DNA of 64,000 nt from Streptococcus mitis SK564 (GTDB taxonomy: Bacteria; Bacillota; Bacilli; Lactobacillales; Streptococcaceae), in contig NZ_AEDU01000019.1 of the NCBI RefSeq assembly GCF_000148525.1, forward strand, positions 33,267 to 97,266, given 5' to 3'. This document shows, one piece after another, positions 18,790 through 26,433 of the stretch (the stretch's first letter is position 1; each line of letters opens with the position of its first letter). A program made the position numbers and the translations under genes. Under the pieces are notes generated by a model. It did no database searches and was not told where the DNA came from. It saw only the letters and a program-made list of their open reading frames with translations.

Positions 18790-19245
18790 ATGAAGATTCG
18801 TTTTGAAATGAAGGCAGAGTTTTCAGAAAAGGACCCACATATTGTAATTCAGGCAGCTCAGTTAACCGACCAAGCAAGGGAAGTCATGGAGTATTTAGAA
18901 CAATTTTCAACGACCAATCAGGTGGTCATTCCTATTCGAACGGATGATCATCTGGTCATGGTGAAGATTGAGGATCTTATTCTAGCAGATATCGATAAGA
19001 ACTTGTTAACCATTTATACGGTAGATGGGATTTATAAAACTAAGGAAACATTGACAAACTTTCAGAATCGGATTAATCGGCGTAACTTTATACAGATATC
19101 ACGCCATTCAATTATAAACATTGACCACTTAGAATCGTTATCAGATAGTTTTTCAGGGAACATGATGGCTAAAATGACTCGGGGCATAAAATCTAGTGTG
19201 AGTCGGAAATACGTTAAGTCCTTAATGAATTATCTAGGTTTATAG
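18790..19245 (+). CDS. LytTR DNA-binding regulator
   Basis: 151 residues. The C-terminal part (about 52-150) is a LytTR domain: IRTDDHLVMVKIEDLILADID, then NFIQISRHSIINIDHLESL and the SRKYVKSLMNYLGL tail. There is no receiver domain, so it is the short kind in which a partner membrane protein, here the DUF3021 protein, often controls activity. It lies 18 bases after the permease gene with a GGAGA SD and probably autoregulates the cassette. Confidence 0.88.
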   Translation: MKIRFEMKAEFSEKDPHIVIQAAQLTDQAREVMEYLEQFSTTNQVVIPIRTDDHLVMVKIEDLILADIDKNLLTIYTVDGIYKTKETLTNFQNRINRRNFIQISRHSIINIDHLESLSDSFSGNMMAKMTRGIKSSVSRKYVKSLMNYLGL

Positions 19246-19254
19246 GAGAAAATC

Positions 19255-19674
19255 ATGAAACGATTAATTGATTATTTTGTATCGGGAATGCGCACGGCTT
19301 CCTTCTTTTATTTGAGTATGATGTTATTAGCTCAGTGTTATCCAAGCATTACCTATCCTGCACCAATGGTAAAAAATATTCTAGCTCTGTTTTTAATGGG
19401 TGGAATTATGGGGGTATTGACTTTAATACTTGAAAAGCTAGAGTTTCTTGCTTTTAGTATACGTGTAGGAGTTCATTTATTAGTTACAGCTACTATCTTA
19501 GTATTGACCTCTCTATTTTTTGGTTGGGGTTCAGCCTTGTGGAGTCCCTTGATTTGGTTCTTTTTCTTGTTAATTTATGGATTGATATGGTTGTATCAAG
19601 TCTGGCAAACTCACAAACTCACCCAACGAATTAATCAAGCCTTAGAGGATAAAAGACAGAAAACGGGTCACTAA
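19255..19674 (+). CDS. DUF3021 membrane protein
   Basis: 139 residues with four predicted membrane segments and a charged tail (KLTQRINQALEDKRQKTGH). DUF3021 proteins are commonly encoded directly after a short LytTR regulator. In related streptococcal LytTR systems the membrane partner holds the regulator inactive; this role is inferred for the present pair. It is the last gene of the four-gene unit. Confidence 0.75.
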   Translation: MKRLIDYFVSGMRTASFFYLSMMLLAQCYPSITYPAPMVKNILALFLMGGIMGVLTLILEKLEFLAFSIRVGVHLLVTATILVLTSLFFGWGSALWSPLIWFFFLLIYGLIWLYQVWQTHKLTQRINQALEDKRQKTGH

Positions 19675-19768
19675 TATAGTGTTGAGGATGAAGTTTGAAG
19701 ACAGTGCCAGTTTCCAAAGAGAACAATTTGTGATATAGTATTTTCAGCGTAAAACAAGGAGAAGAAAA

Positions 19769-20464
19769 ATGCCAGTAAATGAATATGGTCAAATGATTGG
19801 GGAGTCAATGGAAGGTTATACACCAGGTGAATTGCCTTCTATTAATTTCTTAGAAGGGCGTTATGCTCGAATAGAAGCTCTTTCAGTGGAGAAGCATGCG
19901 GAGGATTTGCTAGCTGTTTATGGTCCAGATACTCCGCGGGAGATGTGGACTTACCTCTTTCAGGAACCAGTGGCAGATATGGAGGAGCTGGTTGCCGTTT
20001 TAAATCAGATGTTGGCTCGTAAGGATCGCTTTTACTATGCAATTATAGACAAGGAAACTGGTAAGGCCTTGGGAACTTTTTCTCTCATGCGTATTGACCA
20101 GAATAACCGAGTAATAGAAGTGGGAGCTGTCACTTTTTCTCCAGAGCTAAGGGGCATACGGATAGGAACTGAAGCTCAGTATCTCCTAGCTCGCTATGTT
20201 TTTGAGGAGCTTAACTATCGTCGCTATGAGTGGAAATGCGATGCTCTTAACCTGCCATCAAGACGAGCAGCGGAACGTTTGGGCTTTATTTATGAAGGAA
20301 CCTTCCGTCAGGCAGTGATTTATAAGGGGCGTACGAGGGATACGGATTGGTTGTCTATGATTGATAAGGACTGGCCAAAAATCAAAGCTCGTTTGGAAAC
20401 ATGGTTGTGTCCTGAAAACTTTGATAAAAATGGACAGCAGTACAAGAGCTTGAGAGAACTCTAA
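19769..20464 (+). CDS. GNAT acetyltransferase (RimJ/RimL-like)
   Basis: 231 residues with a GGAGAAG SD. GNAT fold: LGTFSLMRIDQNNRVIEVGAVTFSPELRGIRIGTEAQYLL is the central beta-bulge and acetyl-CoA loop, followed by the RRAAERLGFIYEGTFRQAV motif of the RimJ/RimL group. Size and motifs suggest acetylation of a small molecule or a protein N-terminus. It is cytosolic. The next GNAT gene follows after 11 bases, so the two are likely cotranscribed. Confidence 0.82.
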   Translation: MPVNEYGQMIGESMEGYTPGELPSINFLEGRYARIEALSVEKHAEDLLAVYGPDTPREMWTYLFQEPVADMEELVAVLNQMLARKDRFYYAIIDKETGKALGTFSLMRIDQNNRVIEVGAVTFSPELRGIRIGTEAQYLLARYVFEELNYRRYEWKCDALNLPSRRAAERLGFIYEGTFRQAVIYKGRTRDTDWLSMIDKDWPKIKARLETWLCPENFDKNGQQYKSLREL

Positions 20465-20475
20465 GAGGTGATGAC

Positions 20476-20892
20476 ATGATCACTATTAAAAAGCAAGAAA
20501 TTGTCAAGCTAAAGGACGTTTTGCATCTCTATCAGGCTGTCGGTTGGACAAATTATACAAATCAACCTCAGATGCTGGAGCAGGCCTTATCTCATTCATT
20601 AGCGATTTATGTGGCGCTTGATGGCGATGCTGTGGTGGGCTTGATTCGTTTGGTTGGAGATGGATTTTCATCAGTTTTTGTACAGGATTTGATTGTTTTG
20701 CCTAGCTATCAGCGCCAAGGGATTGGTAGTGCCCTAATGAAAGAGGCTTTAGAGGATTACAAAGATGCCTATCAAGTCCAGCTGGTGACAGAACAGACAG
20801 AAAAAACCTTGGGATTCTATCGTTCTATGGGCTTTGAAATCTTATCCACCTATAATTGTATAGGGATGACTTGGGTGAATCGAGAAAAATAA
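20476..20892 (+). CDS. GNAT acetyltransferase
   Basis: 138 residues, a single GNAT domain. The acetyl-CoA binding loop is VLPSYQRQGIGSALMKEAL, and the C-terminal strand is EKTLGFYRSMGFEIL. The N-terminal WTNYTNQPQML stretch resembles small acetyltransferases often fused to or found near regulators. The substrate is unknown. The gene ends 15 bases before the CiaR box of the following csRNA. Confidence 0.8.
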   Translation: MITIKKQEIVKLKDVLHLYQAVGWTNYTNQPQMLEQALSHSLAIYVALDGDAVVGLIRLVGDGFSSVFVQDLIVLPSYQRQGIGSALMKEALEDYKDAYQVQLVTEQTEKTLGFYRSMGFEILSTYNCIGMTWVNREK

Positions 20893-20907
20893 CAAAACTT
20901 ATTTTTT

Positions 20908-20940
20908 CTTAAGCAAAGTTTAAGGATGGTCTAGTATTAT
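20908..20940 (+). promoter_or_regulatory. CiaR box and promoter of csRNA
   Basis: CTTAAG-N5-TTTAAG (20908-20924), then 10 bases and a -10 TATTAT (20935-20940). Same geometry as the other three csRNA promoters here. Confidence 0.87.
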
Positions 20941-20946
20941 ATAGTC

Positions 20947-21041
20947 ATTAAATAAAGACCTCCTAACTTTATTTAATGAAATCCTAAAACTTTTTTTCAT
21001 CATAATCTCCTAATGAAGCCACCCAATCAGGTGGCTTTTTT
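20947..21041 (+). ncRNA. ccnA: CiaR-controlled small RNA (csRNA, ccnA-like)
   Basis: About 95 nt. The 5' part TAAATAAAGACCTCCTAAC can fold onto the following TTTATTTAATGA, leaving anti-SD-like single-stranded CCTCCT and AATCTCCT segments. The terminator is GCCACC, CAATCA loop, GGTGGC, then T-run. Position between the acetyltransferase and ruvB matches csRNA1 of pneumococcus as I recall it. Confidence 0.87.
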
Positions 21042-21096
21042 GTGGGGTGAGGTGATGCTGATAGAAATTTTTAAAAAATGCTAGAATTTGAGAAAA

Positions 21097-21129
21097 GTTA
21101 AGCTAGTTTTAAGCTTTGTCTTGTATCAT
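21097..21129 (+). promoter_or_regulatory. CiaR box and promoter of csRNA
   Basis: GTTAAG-N5-TTTAAG (21097-21113), then 10 bases and a -10 TATCAT (21124-21129). The first half-site and the -10 are each one base off the best forms, so this may be the weaker promoter of the set. Confidence 0.83.
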
Positions 21130-21135
21130 ATAGTT

Positions 21136-21232
21136 ATTAAATAAAGACCTCCTAACTTTATTTAATAAAATCCTAAACTTTTCTTTTTCATAATAATCTC
21201 CCTTAACTCCACCCAATCAGGTGGAGTTTTTT
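21136..21232 (+). ncRNA. ccnB: CiaR-controlled small RNA (csRNA, ccnB-like)
   Basis: About 97 nt with the same 5' module as the preceding csRNA and a terminator AACTCCACC/GGTGGAGTT. The terminator sequence, with the following TTTTTTGGCTCTATTTCAGGC, recurs at the head of the next two repeat units downstream. That shows that the tandem Fst duplications include a piece of this csRNA gene. Confidence 0.87.
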
Positions 21233-21638
21233 GGCTCTATTTCAGGCTTTTTGGGACTATTCTAAAAATCATTTTTCGATAATTTTCGGTATTTTCGGAT
21301 TTTGGTCGGGGAATTGACGGGGATCTTTTTAGCGAATATGACTAAGAAATAGGTTTGCTGTTACTTCAGCTACTTCAACCTCACTTTGATTGTAAGTGAC
21401 TGTTAATTGAAGGACTGGAACTACTGTAATAATGATTTTGCTTGTCTAGTAGTGGCGTATTAAATGAGAAGTGACATATAAGATTGTCTCTTCGTTTACT
21501 AAATCAAAATTTCTATGAAATTGATAGAATCCTTAACTTTCTCTTAAACTTGAAAGTCTTGTTGTAAAGAGGTTAAAGCTTGAGAAGCTGGGGATGTAAA
21601 GTTTTGACAAATTTTGTGAACTGTGGGATAATGGAGAG

Positions 21639-21715
21639 GAATTAAGGATTAGTTCTATATCATGGACTAGAAAAGACCCCAAGCTAACTTCCACATTAAG
21701 CTTGGGGTCTTTTTT
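21639..21715 (+). ncRNA. Fst antitoxin RNA II, module 1
   Basis: The promoter is TTGACA (21604-21609), 17 bp, GATAAT (21627-21632). The RNA of about 76 nt runs to the T-run after the hairpin AAAAGACCCCAAGCT/AGCTTGGGGTCTTTT (21671-21713). Bases 21642-21655 are identical to the plus-strand sequence over the toxin start (21793-21806), so this RNA can pair with the toxin mRNA at its start codon as well as at the shared terminator. This is the layout of the pAD1 par/Fst system. Confidence 0.85.
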
Positions 21716-21719
21716 GACA

Positions 21720-21812
21720 CTATCTATCTTTGTTTAGCCATTTATCGACTAAGCGAAGAACAACACCGACCACAATTGGTCCGATGATAGTTTTAAGGAT
21801 TAGTTCCATCAT
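21720..21812 (-). CDS. Fst-family type I toxin, module 1
   Basis: 30 residues starting MMELILKTIIGP, with a single membrane-spanning stretch (IVVGVVLRLV) and a charged C-terminus (DKWLNKDR). The PIVVGVVL core is the Fst/Ldr family motif. The start has tandem ATGs and an AAGGAGGTGA SD eight bases upstream. The 5' leader can fold CACCGCC against GGAGGTG, hiding the SD as in Fst RNA I. The promoter on the minus strand is an extended -10 TGGTATAAT (hexamer 21860-21865). Overexpressed relatives damage the membrane. Confidence 0.88.
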   Translation of the reverse strand: MMELILKTIIGPIVVGVVLRLVDKWLNKDR

Positions 21813-22053
21813 GGGCTATCTCACCTCCTTTCGTAGGCGGTGTAGCAGTGCCGTAGAATATTATACCACATAAGTGTTAAATTCGGGAGTCACCCAATCT
21901 GGTGGAGTTTTTTGGCTCTATTTCAGGCTTTTCGGGAGTTTTCTAAACATCATTTTCCGATAGCTTTCGCTTAATCTTGAACGTCTTGTAGTACAGAGGT
22001 TCAAGAGGATATAAACCTTTGACAAATTTTGTGAACTATGGGATAATAAAAGG

Positions 22054-22129
22054 GAATTAAGTATTGTGTCTATATCATAGGCTAGAAAAGACCCCAAGCT
22101 CACGTCCAAATAAGCTTGGGGTCTTTTTG
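22054..22129 (+). ncRNA. Fst antitoxin RNA II, module 2
   Basis: Promoter TTGACA (22019-22024), 17 bp, GATAAT (22042-22047). Hairpin 22086-22127 then T-run. The pairing segment 22057-22070 matches its own toxin start at 13 of 14 bases and the other two toxins at 9 or 10 of 14. Confidence 0.85.
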
Positions 22130-22132
22130 ACA

Positions 22133-22225
22133 CTATTTGTCCTTGTTTAGCCATTTATCGACTAAGCGAAGAACGACACCGACCACAATTGGTCCGATGA
22201 TAGTTTTAAGTATTGTATCCATCAT
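22133..22225 (-). CDS. Fst-family type I toxin, module 2
   Basis: 30 residues, starting MMDTILKTIIGP and ending WLNKDK. It differs from toxin 1 at Asp3, Thr4 and the last residue; the membrane core is identical. SD AAGGAGGTGA and the SD-hiding leader fold are kept. The minus-strand promoter is the extended -10 TGATATAAT (hexamer 22273-22278). All parts look functional. Confidence 0.88.
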   Translation of the reverse strand: MMDTILKTIIGPIVVGVVLRLVDKWLNKDK

Positions 22226-22640
22226 GGGCTATCTCACCTCCTTTCGCAGGCGGTGTAGAAGTGCCGTAAAATATTATATCACATATGTGCTAAACTCGGG
22301 AGTCACCCAATCAGGTGGATTTTTTGGCTCTATTTCAGGCTTTTGGGGACTATTCTAAAAATCATTTTCCGATATTTTTCGGTATTTTTCGGTATTTTTC
22401 GGATTTTGGTCGGGGAATTGGCGGGGATCTTTTTAGCGAATATGACTAAGAAATAGGTTTGTTGTTACTTCAACCTCAAATTGATTGCAAGCGTCTGTGA
22501 ATTGAAGGGTTAGAACTACTTTAATAATGTTCTTGGTTGTCAAGGAGTGAGTCATCATATTGTTGTAAAGCGGTTAAAGCTTGAGAAGCTGAGAATGTAA
22601 AGTTTTGACAAATTTTGTGAACTATGGGATAATAAAAAGG

Positions 22641-22717
22641 AATTGAGTACTAGTTCTATATCATAGGCTAGAAAAGACCCCAAGCTCACGTCCAAATAAG
22701 CTTGAGGTCTTTTTTGA
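22641..22717 (+). ncRNA. Fst antitoxin RNA II, module 3
   Basis: Promoter TTGACA (22606-22611), 17 bp, GATAAT (22629-22634). The terminator stem (22673-22714) has one C-A mismatch in this RNA, while the toxin mRNA keeps a G-U pair there. The pairing segment 22644-22657 matches its own toxin at 13 of 14 bases. Confidence 0.82.
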
Positions 22718-22720
22718 CAC

Positions 22721-22813
22721 TATTTATCCTTGTTTAGCCATTTATCGACTAATCGAAGAACGACACCGACCACAATTGGTCCGATGATAGTTTTGAGTAC
22801 TAATTCCATCATG
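22721..22813 (-). CDS. Fst-family type I toxin, module 3 (weakened expression signals)
   Basis: 30 residues starting MMELVLKTIIGP and ending WLNKDK; intact. Its signals are worse than those of copies 1 and 2: the SD is AAGGAAGTAA instead of AAGGAGGTGA, and the minus-strand -10 is AATAAT instead of TATAAT (22861-22866). The leader fold that hides the SD in copies 1 and 2 is weakened by the same changes. This copy may be decaying or simply expressed at a low level. Confidence 0.85.
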
Positions 22814-22929
22814 GACTATCTTACTTCCTTTCGTAGGCGGTGTAGTAGTGCCGTAGAATATTATTCCACATAAGTGTTAAACTCGGGAGGCACCAATCCA
22901 GTGGCTTTTTTGTTTGTGGCTTGGTTTTT

Positions 22930-22944
22930 TGATATAATAGAGCT
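22930..22944 (+). promoter_or_regulatory. promoter giving a probably leaderless ruvB mRNA
   Basis: TGATATAAT (hexamer 22933-22938) ends six bases before the ruvB ATG at 22945, so the expected +1 falls on or next to the A of ATG. No SD is present. Confidence 0.65.
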
Positions 22945-23943
22945 ATGAGTAGAATTTTAGATAATGAGATAATGGGGGATGAGGAGTTAGTAGAACGCAC
23001 GCTCCGTCCTCAGTATTTACGTGAATATATCGGGCAGGATAAGGTCAAGGACCAGCTTCAAATCTTTATCGAAGCTGCCAAAATGCGGGATGAAGCACTG
23101 GATCATGTGCTCTTATTTGGCCCTCCAGGCTTGGGAAAAACGACCATGGCTTTTGTAATTGCCAATGAACTGGGAGTAAATCTCAAGCAGACTTCGGGTC
23201 CAGTCATTGAAAAAGCTGGGGATTTGGTAGCGATTTTGAATGACTTAGAGCCTGGGGATGTTCTCTTTATTGATGAGATTCATCGTTTGCCCATGTCAGT
23301 GGAAGAGGTGCTTTATAGTGCTATGGAGGATTTCTACATTGACATCATGATTGGGGCTGGTGAAGGCAGTCGTAGTGTTCATTTGGAGTTGCCACCTTTT
23401 ACCTTGATTGGTGCGACGACTCGGGCTGGTATGCTCTCAAATCCACTACGGGCACGTTTTGGGATTACAGGTCATATGGAGTATTATGCCCATGCTGACT
23501 TGACAGAAATTGTCGAGCGGACGGCAGATATTTTTGAGATGGAAATCACTCATGAGGCAGCATCTGAATTAGCCCTACGTAGTCGTGGAACCCCTCGTAT
23601 TGCCAATCGTCTCCTCAAGCGCGTGCGCGATTTTGCCCAGATTATGGGGAATGGGACTATTGATGATCTTATTACCGATAAGGCTTTGACTATGCTGGAT
23701 GTTGACCATGAAGGTTTGGACTATGTGGACCAAAAAATTCTCCGGACCATGATTGAGATGTACGGTGGTGGCCCTGTCGGCTTAGGAACTCTTTCTGTTA
23801 ATATTGCCGAGGAGCGCGAGACTGTCGAAGACATGTATGAGCCTTACTTGATTCAAAAAGGTTTTATCATGCGGACACGTTCTGGACGGGTGGCGACTGC
23901 TAAGGCATATGATCATTTGGGGTATGAGTACAATGAAAAATAA
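22945..23943 (+). CDS. ruvB: Holliday junction branch migration ATPase RuvB
   Basis: 332 residues. AAA+ core with Walker [15 protein letters not shown] (about 57-70), Walker [11 protein letters not shown], sensor 1 [10 protein letters not shown], the arginine finger region NPLRARFG and a C-terminal winged helix ([20 protein letters not shown]). With RuvA it drives branch migration at Holliday junctions. The start is fixed by [14 protein letters not shown]; there is no SD, which fits the promoter lying right at the ATG. The following gene overlaps its 3' end. Confidence 0.97.
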   Translation: MSRILDNEIMGDEELVERTLRPQYLREYIGQDKVKDQLQIFIEAAKMRDEALDHVLLFGPPGLGKTTMAFVIANELGVNLKQTSGPVIEKAGDLVAILNDLEPGDVLFIDEIHRLPMSVEEVLYSAMEDFYIDIMIGAGEGSRSVHLELPPFTLIGATTRAGMLSNPLRARFGITGHMEYYAHADLTEIVERTADIFEMEITHEAASELALRSRGTPRIANRLLKRVRDFAQIMGNGTIDDLITDKALTMLDVDHEGLDYVDQKILRTMIEMYGGGPVGLGTLSVNIAEERETVEDMYEPYLIQKGFIMRTRSGRVATAKAYDHLGYEYNEK

Positions 23944-24496
23944 GCAAGAAATTCTAGAGGCTTTTAGAAAAAATTCAGATATGATGGCTATTCTGACTAT
24001 CATCCGAGACCTTGGTTTGAAAGATTCTTGGTTGGCAGCAGGTTCTGTCAGAAATTTCATCTGGAATATCTTGTCAGACAAATCCCCTTTTGACTGTGAA
24101 ACAGATGTAGATGTGATTTTCTTTGATCCAGATATTTCTTATGAGGAAACCTTGTCCCTAGAGAAAAAACTGAGAGAGGACTTTCCTCAGTACCAGTGGG
24201 AATTGAAAAATCAAGTCTATATGCACCAGCACAGCCCTCATACTGCTCCCTATAGCAGCTCTTGTGATGCTATGAGTAAGTATCCAGAACGATGTACGGC
24301 TGTTGGACTGCGCTTGAATGAAAAATCCGTTTTGGAACTCTTTACTCCATACGGTTTGGAGGATATTTTGAATTTTCAAGTTCGTCCAACTCCTCATTTT
24401 TCAGAGAATCAAGACCGAATGGTTCTCTATCAAACACGATTATCCAAGAAAAATTGGCAGGAGAAATGGAAAAATTTGATTTTTAAAAATACTTAA
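23933..24496 (+). CDS. nucleotidyltransferase family protein (DUF925-like)
   Basis: 187 residues if started at ATG 23933; ATGs at 23924 and 23909 are in frame and cannot be excluded. It overlaps ruvB by 11 bases or more, suggesting coupling. The core [20 protein letters not shown] matches a nucleotidyltransferase-like fold: a GS/RN-type loop followed by the DxD pair (DVDVIFFD). The family has no assigned reaction. The stop codon lies within the CiaR box of the following csRNA. Confidence 0.75.
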   Translation: MKNKQEILEAFRKNSDMMAILTIIRDLGLKDSWLAAGSVRNFIWNILSDKSPFDCETDVDVIFFDPDISYEETLSLEKKLREDFPQYQWELKNQVYMHQHSPHTAPYSSSCDAMSKYPERCTAVGLRLNEKSVLELFTPYGLEDILNFQVRPTPHFSENQDRMVLYQTRLSKKNWQEKWKNLIFKNT

Positions 24497-24524
24497 GGAA
24501 ACTTTAAGCTAGGAAGTGTATACT
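24492..24524 (+). promoter_or_regulatory. CiaR box and promoter of csRNA
   Basis: CTTAAG-N5-TTTAAG (24492-24508), then 10 bases and -10 TATACT (24519-24524). The first half-site contains the TAA stop of the upstream gene. Confidence 0.88.
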
Positions 24525-24530
24525 AAGTTC

Positions 24531-24627
24531 ATAAGTTAAGAAGATCTTAACTTAAACTCCTAAAACTTTTTCATAATAATCTCCCTATAAAAAATAGAGT
24601 CGCCCAATCAGGCGGCTTATTTTTTTG
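24531..24627 (+). ncRNA. ccnD: CiaR-controlled small RNA (csRNA, ccnD-like)
   Basis: About 97 nt. The 5' stem is AAGTTAAGA/TCTTAACTT-like, different from the TTAAATAAAGA stem of the other three. The common core CTCCTAAAACTTTTTCATAATAATCTCC follows, with terminator AGTCGCC/GGCGGCT and T-run. The place before uppS agrees with csRNA4 of pneumococcus as I recall it. Confidence 0.87.
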
Positions 24628-24653
24628 AAAAATGGGCTTTGTGCCTGAGAATA

Positions 24654-24767
24654 ATACTCAATGAAAATCAAAGAGCAAACTAGGAAGCTAACCGCAGGTT
24701 GCTCAAAACACTGTTTTGAGGTTGCAGATAGAGCTGACGTGGTTTGAAGAGATTTTCGAAGAGTATA
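24654..24767. repeat. BOX element (A-C form)
   Basis: It begins ATACTCAATGAAAATCAAAG and ends GATTTTCGAAGAGTATA, with the hairpin GCTCAAAACACTGTTTTGAG inside. This is the short BOX repeat of the mitis group without extra boxB units. It lies between the csRNA and the uppS promoter. Confidence 0.85.
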
Positions 24768-24800
24768 AATAGCTTAGTGATAGAAGAAAATAGGGAAATA

Positions 24801-24809
24801 TGGTATAAT
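24801..24809 (+). promoter_or_regulatory. extended -10 promoter of uppS operon
   Basis: TGGTATAAT, 33 bases before the uppS ATG; no good -35. Confidence 0.6.
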
Positions 24810-24841
24810 GAAACGATAGATTTTTGAATAGGAATAAGATC

Positions 24842-25600
24842 ATGTTTGGATTTTTTAAGAAAGATAAGGCTGTGGAAGTAGAGGTTCCGACACAGGTTCC
24901 TGCTCATATCGGCATCATCATGGATGGGAATGGTCGTTGGGCTAAGAAACGTATGCAACCGCGAGTCTTCGGACATAAGGCGGGCATGGAAGCATTGCAA
25001 ACTGTGACCAAGGCAGCCAACAAACTAGGCGTTAAGGTTATTACGGTCTATGCTTTTTCTACAGAAAACTGGACCCGTCCAGATCAGGAAGTCAAGTTTA
25101 TCATGAACTTGCCAGTAGAGTTTTATGATAATTATGTCCCGGAATTGCATGCGAATAATGTTAAGATTCAAATGATTGGGGAAACGGACCGCCTGCCTAA
25201 GCAAACCTTTGAAGCTCTGACCAAGGCTGAGGAATTAACTAAGAACAACACAGGATTAATTCTTAATTTTGCCCTCAACTATGGTGGACGTGCTGAGATT
25301 ACACAGGCTCTTAAGTTGATTTCTCAGGATGTTTTAGATGCCAAAATCAACCCAGGTGACATCACAGAGGAATTGATTGGTAATTATCTTTTTACCCAGC
25401 ATTTGCCTAAGGACTTACGAGACCCAGACTTGATTATCCGTACTAGTGGAGAATTGCGTTTGAGCAATTTCCTTCCATGGCAGGGAGCCTACAGTGAGCT
25501 CTATTTTACGGATACCTTGTGGCCTGATTTTGACGAGGCGGCCTTACAGGAAGCCATTCTTGCCTACAATCGTCGTCATCGCCGATTTGGAGGAGTTTAG
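24842..25600 (+). CDS. uppS: undecaprenyl pyrophosphate synthase
   Basis: 252 residues from ATG 24842 with AGGAA upstream; an in-frame TTG at 24824 precedes that SD and is unlikely. The signature IGIIMDGNGRWAKKR carries the catalytic Asp, and later conserved blocks include FALNYGGRAEI and DLIIRTSGELRLSNFLPWQ. It makes the C55 lipid carrier for peptidoglycan and teichoic acid. It is the first gene of a tight uppS-cdsA-eep-proS unit. Confidence 0.97.
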   Translation: MFGFFKKDKAVEVEVPTQVPAHIGIIMDGNGRWAKKRMQPRVFGHKAGMEALQTVTKAANKLGVKVITVYAFSTENWTRPDQEVKFIMNLPVEFYDNYVPELHANNVKIQMIGETDRLPKQTFEALTKAEELTKNNTGLILNFALNYGGRAEITQALKLISQDVLDAKINPGDITEELIGNYLFTQHLPKDLRDPDLIIRTSGELRLSNFLPWQGAYSELYFTDTLWPDFDEAALQEAILAYNRRHRRFGGV

Positions 25601-25608
25601 GAGGAAAT

Positions 25609-26412
25609 ATGACACAGGATTTACAGAAAAGAACCTTGTTTGCAGGGATTGCCCTGGCTATTTTCCTACCAATTTTAATGATTGGGGGACTCTTGCTTCA
25701 GATAGCAATTGGAATCATAGCCATGCTAGCCATGCATGAACTTTTGAAGATGAGAGGTCTAGAGACCATGACGATGGAGGGCCTCTTGACCCTCTTTGCA
25801 ACCTTTGCTTTGACCATTCCCTTGGAGAATTATCTGACTTTTTTACCAGTTGATGGGAATGTGGTTGCCTATAGTGTTTTGATTTCAATCATGTTGGGAA
25901 CGACCGTTTTTAGCAAGTCCTATACGATTGAGGATGCTGTTTTCCCGCTTGCTATGAGTTTCTATGTAGGCTTTGGATTTAATGCTTTACTAGATGCTCG
26001 CGTTGCAGGTTTAGATAAGGCTCTATTGGCCTTGTGTATCGTCTGGGCTACCGACAGTGGTGCCTATCTTGCTGGGATGAACTTTGGGAAACGGAAACTG
26101 GCTCCAACGGTTTCTCCAAATAAAACCTTTGAGGGTGCCTTGGGTGGTATTTTAGGTGCTATTTTAGTAACCATCATCTTTATGATAGTTGACAGTACAG
26201 TTGCTCTTCCGTATGGAATTTACAAGATGTCGGTCTTTGCTATTTTCTTTAGCATTGCTGGACAATTTGGTGACTTACTAGAAAGTTCGATTAAGCGTCA
26301 CTTTGGTGTTAAGGATTCTGGGAAATTTATCCCTGGACATGGTGGTGTTTTGGATCGTTTCGATAGTATGTTGCTTGTATTTCCAATCATGCACTTGTTT
26401 GGACTCTTTTAA
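25609..26412 (+). CDS. cdsA: phosphatidate cytidylyltransferase
   Basis: 267 residues with about eight membrane segments. The CTP transferase signature is near the C-terminus (SIAGQFGDLLESSIKRHFGVKDSGKFIPGHGGVLDRFDS). It makes CDP-diacylglycerol, the branch point of phospholipid synthesis. Starts 8 bases after uppS with an AGGAGG SD. Confidence 0.96.
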   Translation: MTQDLQKRTLFAGIALAIFLPILMIGGLLLQIAIGIIAMLAMHELLKMRGLETMTMEGLLTLFATFALTIPLENYLTFLPVDGNVVAYSVLISIMLGTTVFSKSYTIEDAVFPLAMSFYVGFGFNALLDARVAGLDKALLALCIVWATDSGAYLAGMNFGKRKLAPTVSPNKTFEGALGGILGAILVTIIFMIVDSTVALPYGIYKMSVFAIFFSIAGQFGDLLESSIKRHFGVKDSGKFIPGHGGVLDRFDSMLLVFPIMHLFGLF

Positions 26413-26433
26413 TCAAAAGACGGAGGAAATACT

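Larger units (their letters stand above)
21205..22920. repeat. three tandem Fst-type modules separated by csRNA-like terminators
   Basis: Three diverged copies of one unit: about 21205-21886, 21887-22300 and 22301-22890. Each has a CACCCAATC(A/T)GGTGG hairpin with T-run at its head, then spacer sequence, an antisense RNA promoter, a two-way terminator and a 30-codon minus-strand toxin gene. Unit 2 has lost roughly 270 bases of the spacer and unit 3 roughly 80 bases. Unit 3 has three 10-base repeats of TATTTTTCGG (22373-22402). A last, altered hairpin at 22886-22912 precedes ruvB. Apart from these RNAs and toxins I see no genes in this stretch. Confidence 0.85.

Noticed and set aside
22137..22358. 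73-codon plus-strand ORF across the second toxin module
   Set aside because: It runs antisense to the toxin and across its promoter and terminator hairpins, has no SD and no recognisable protein features.
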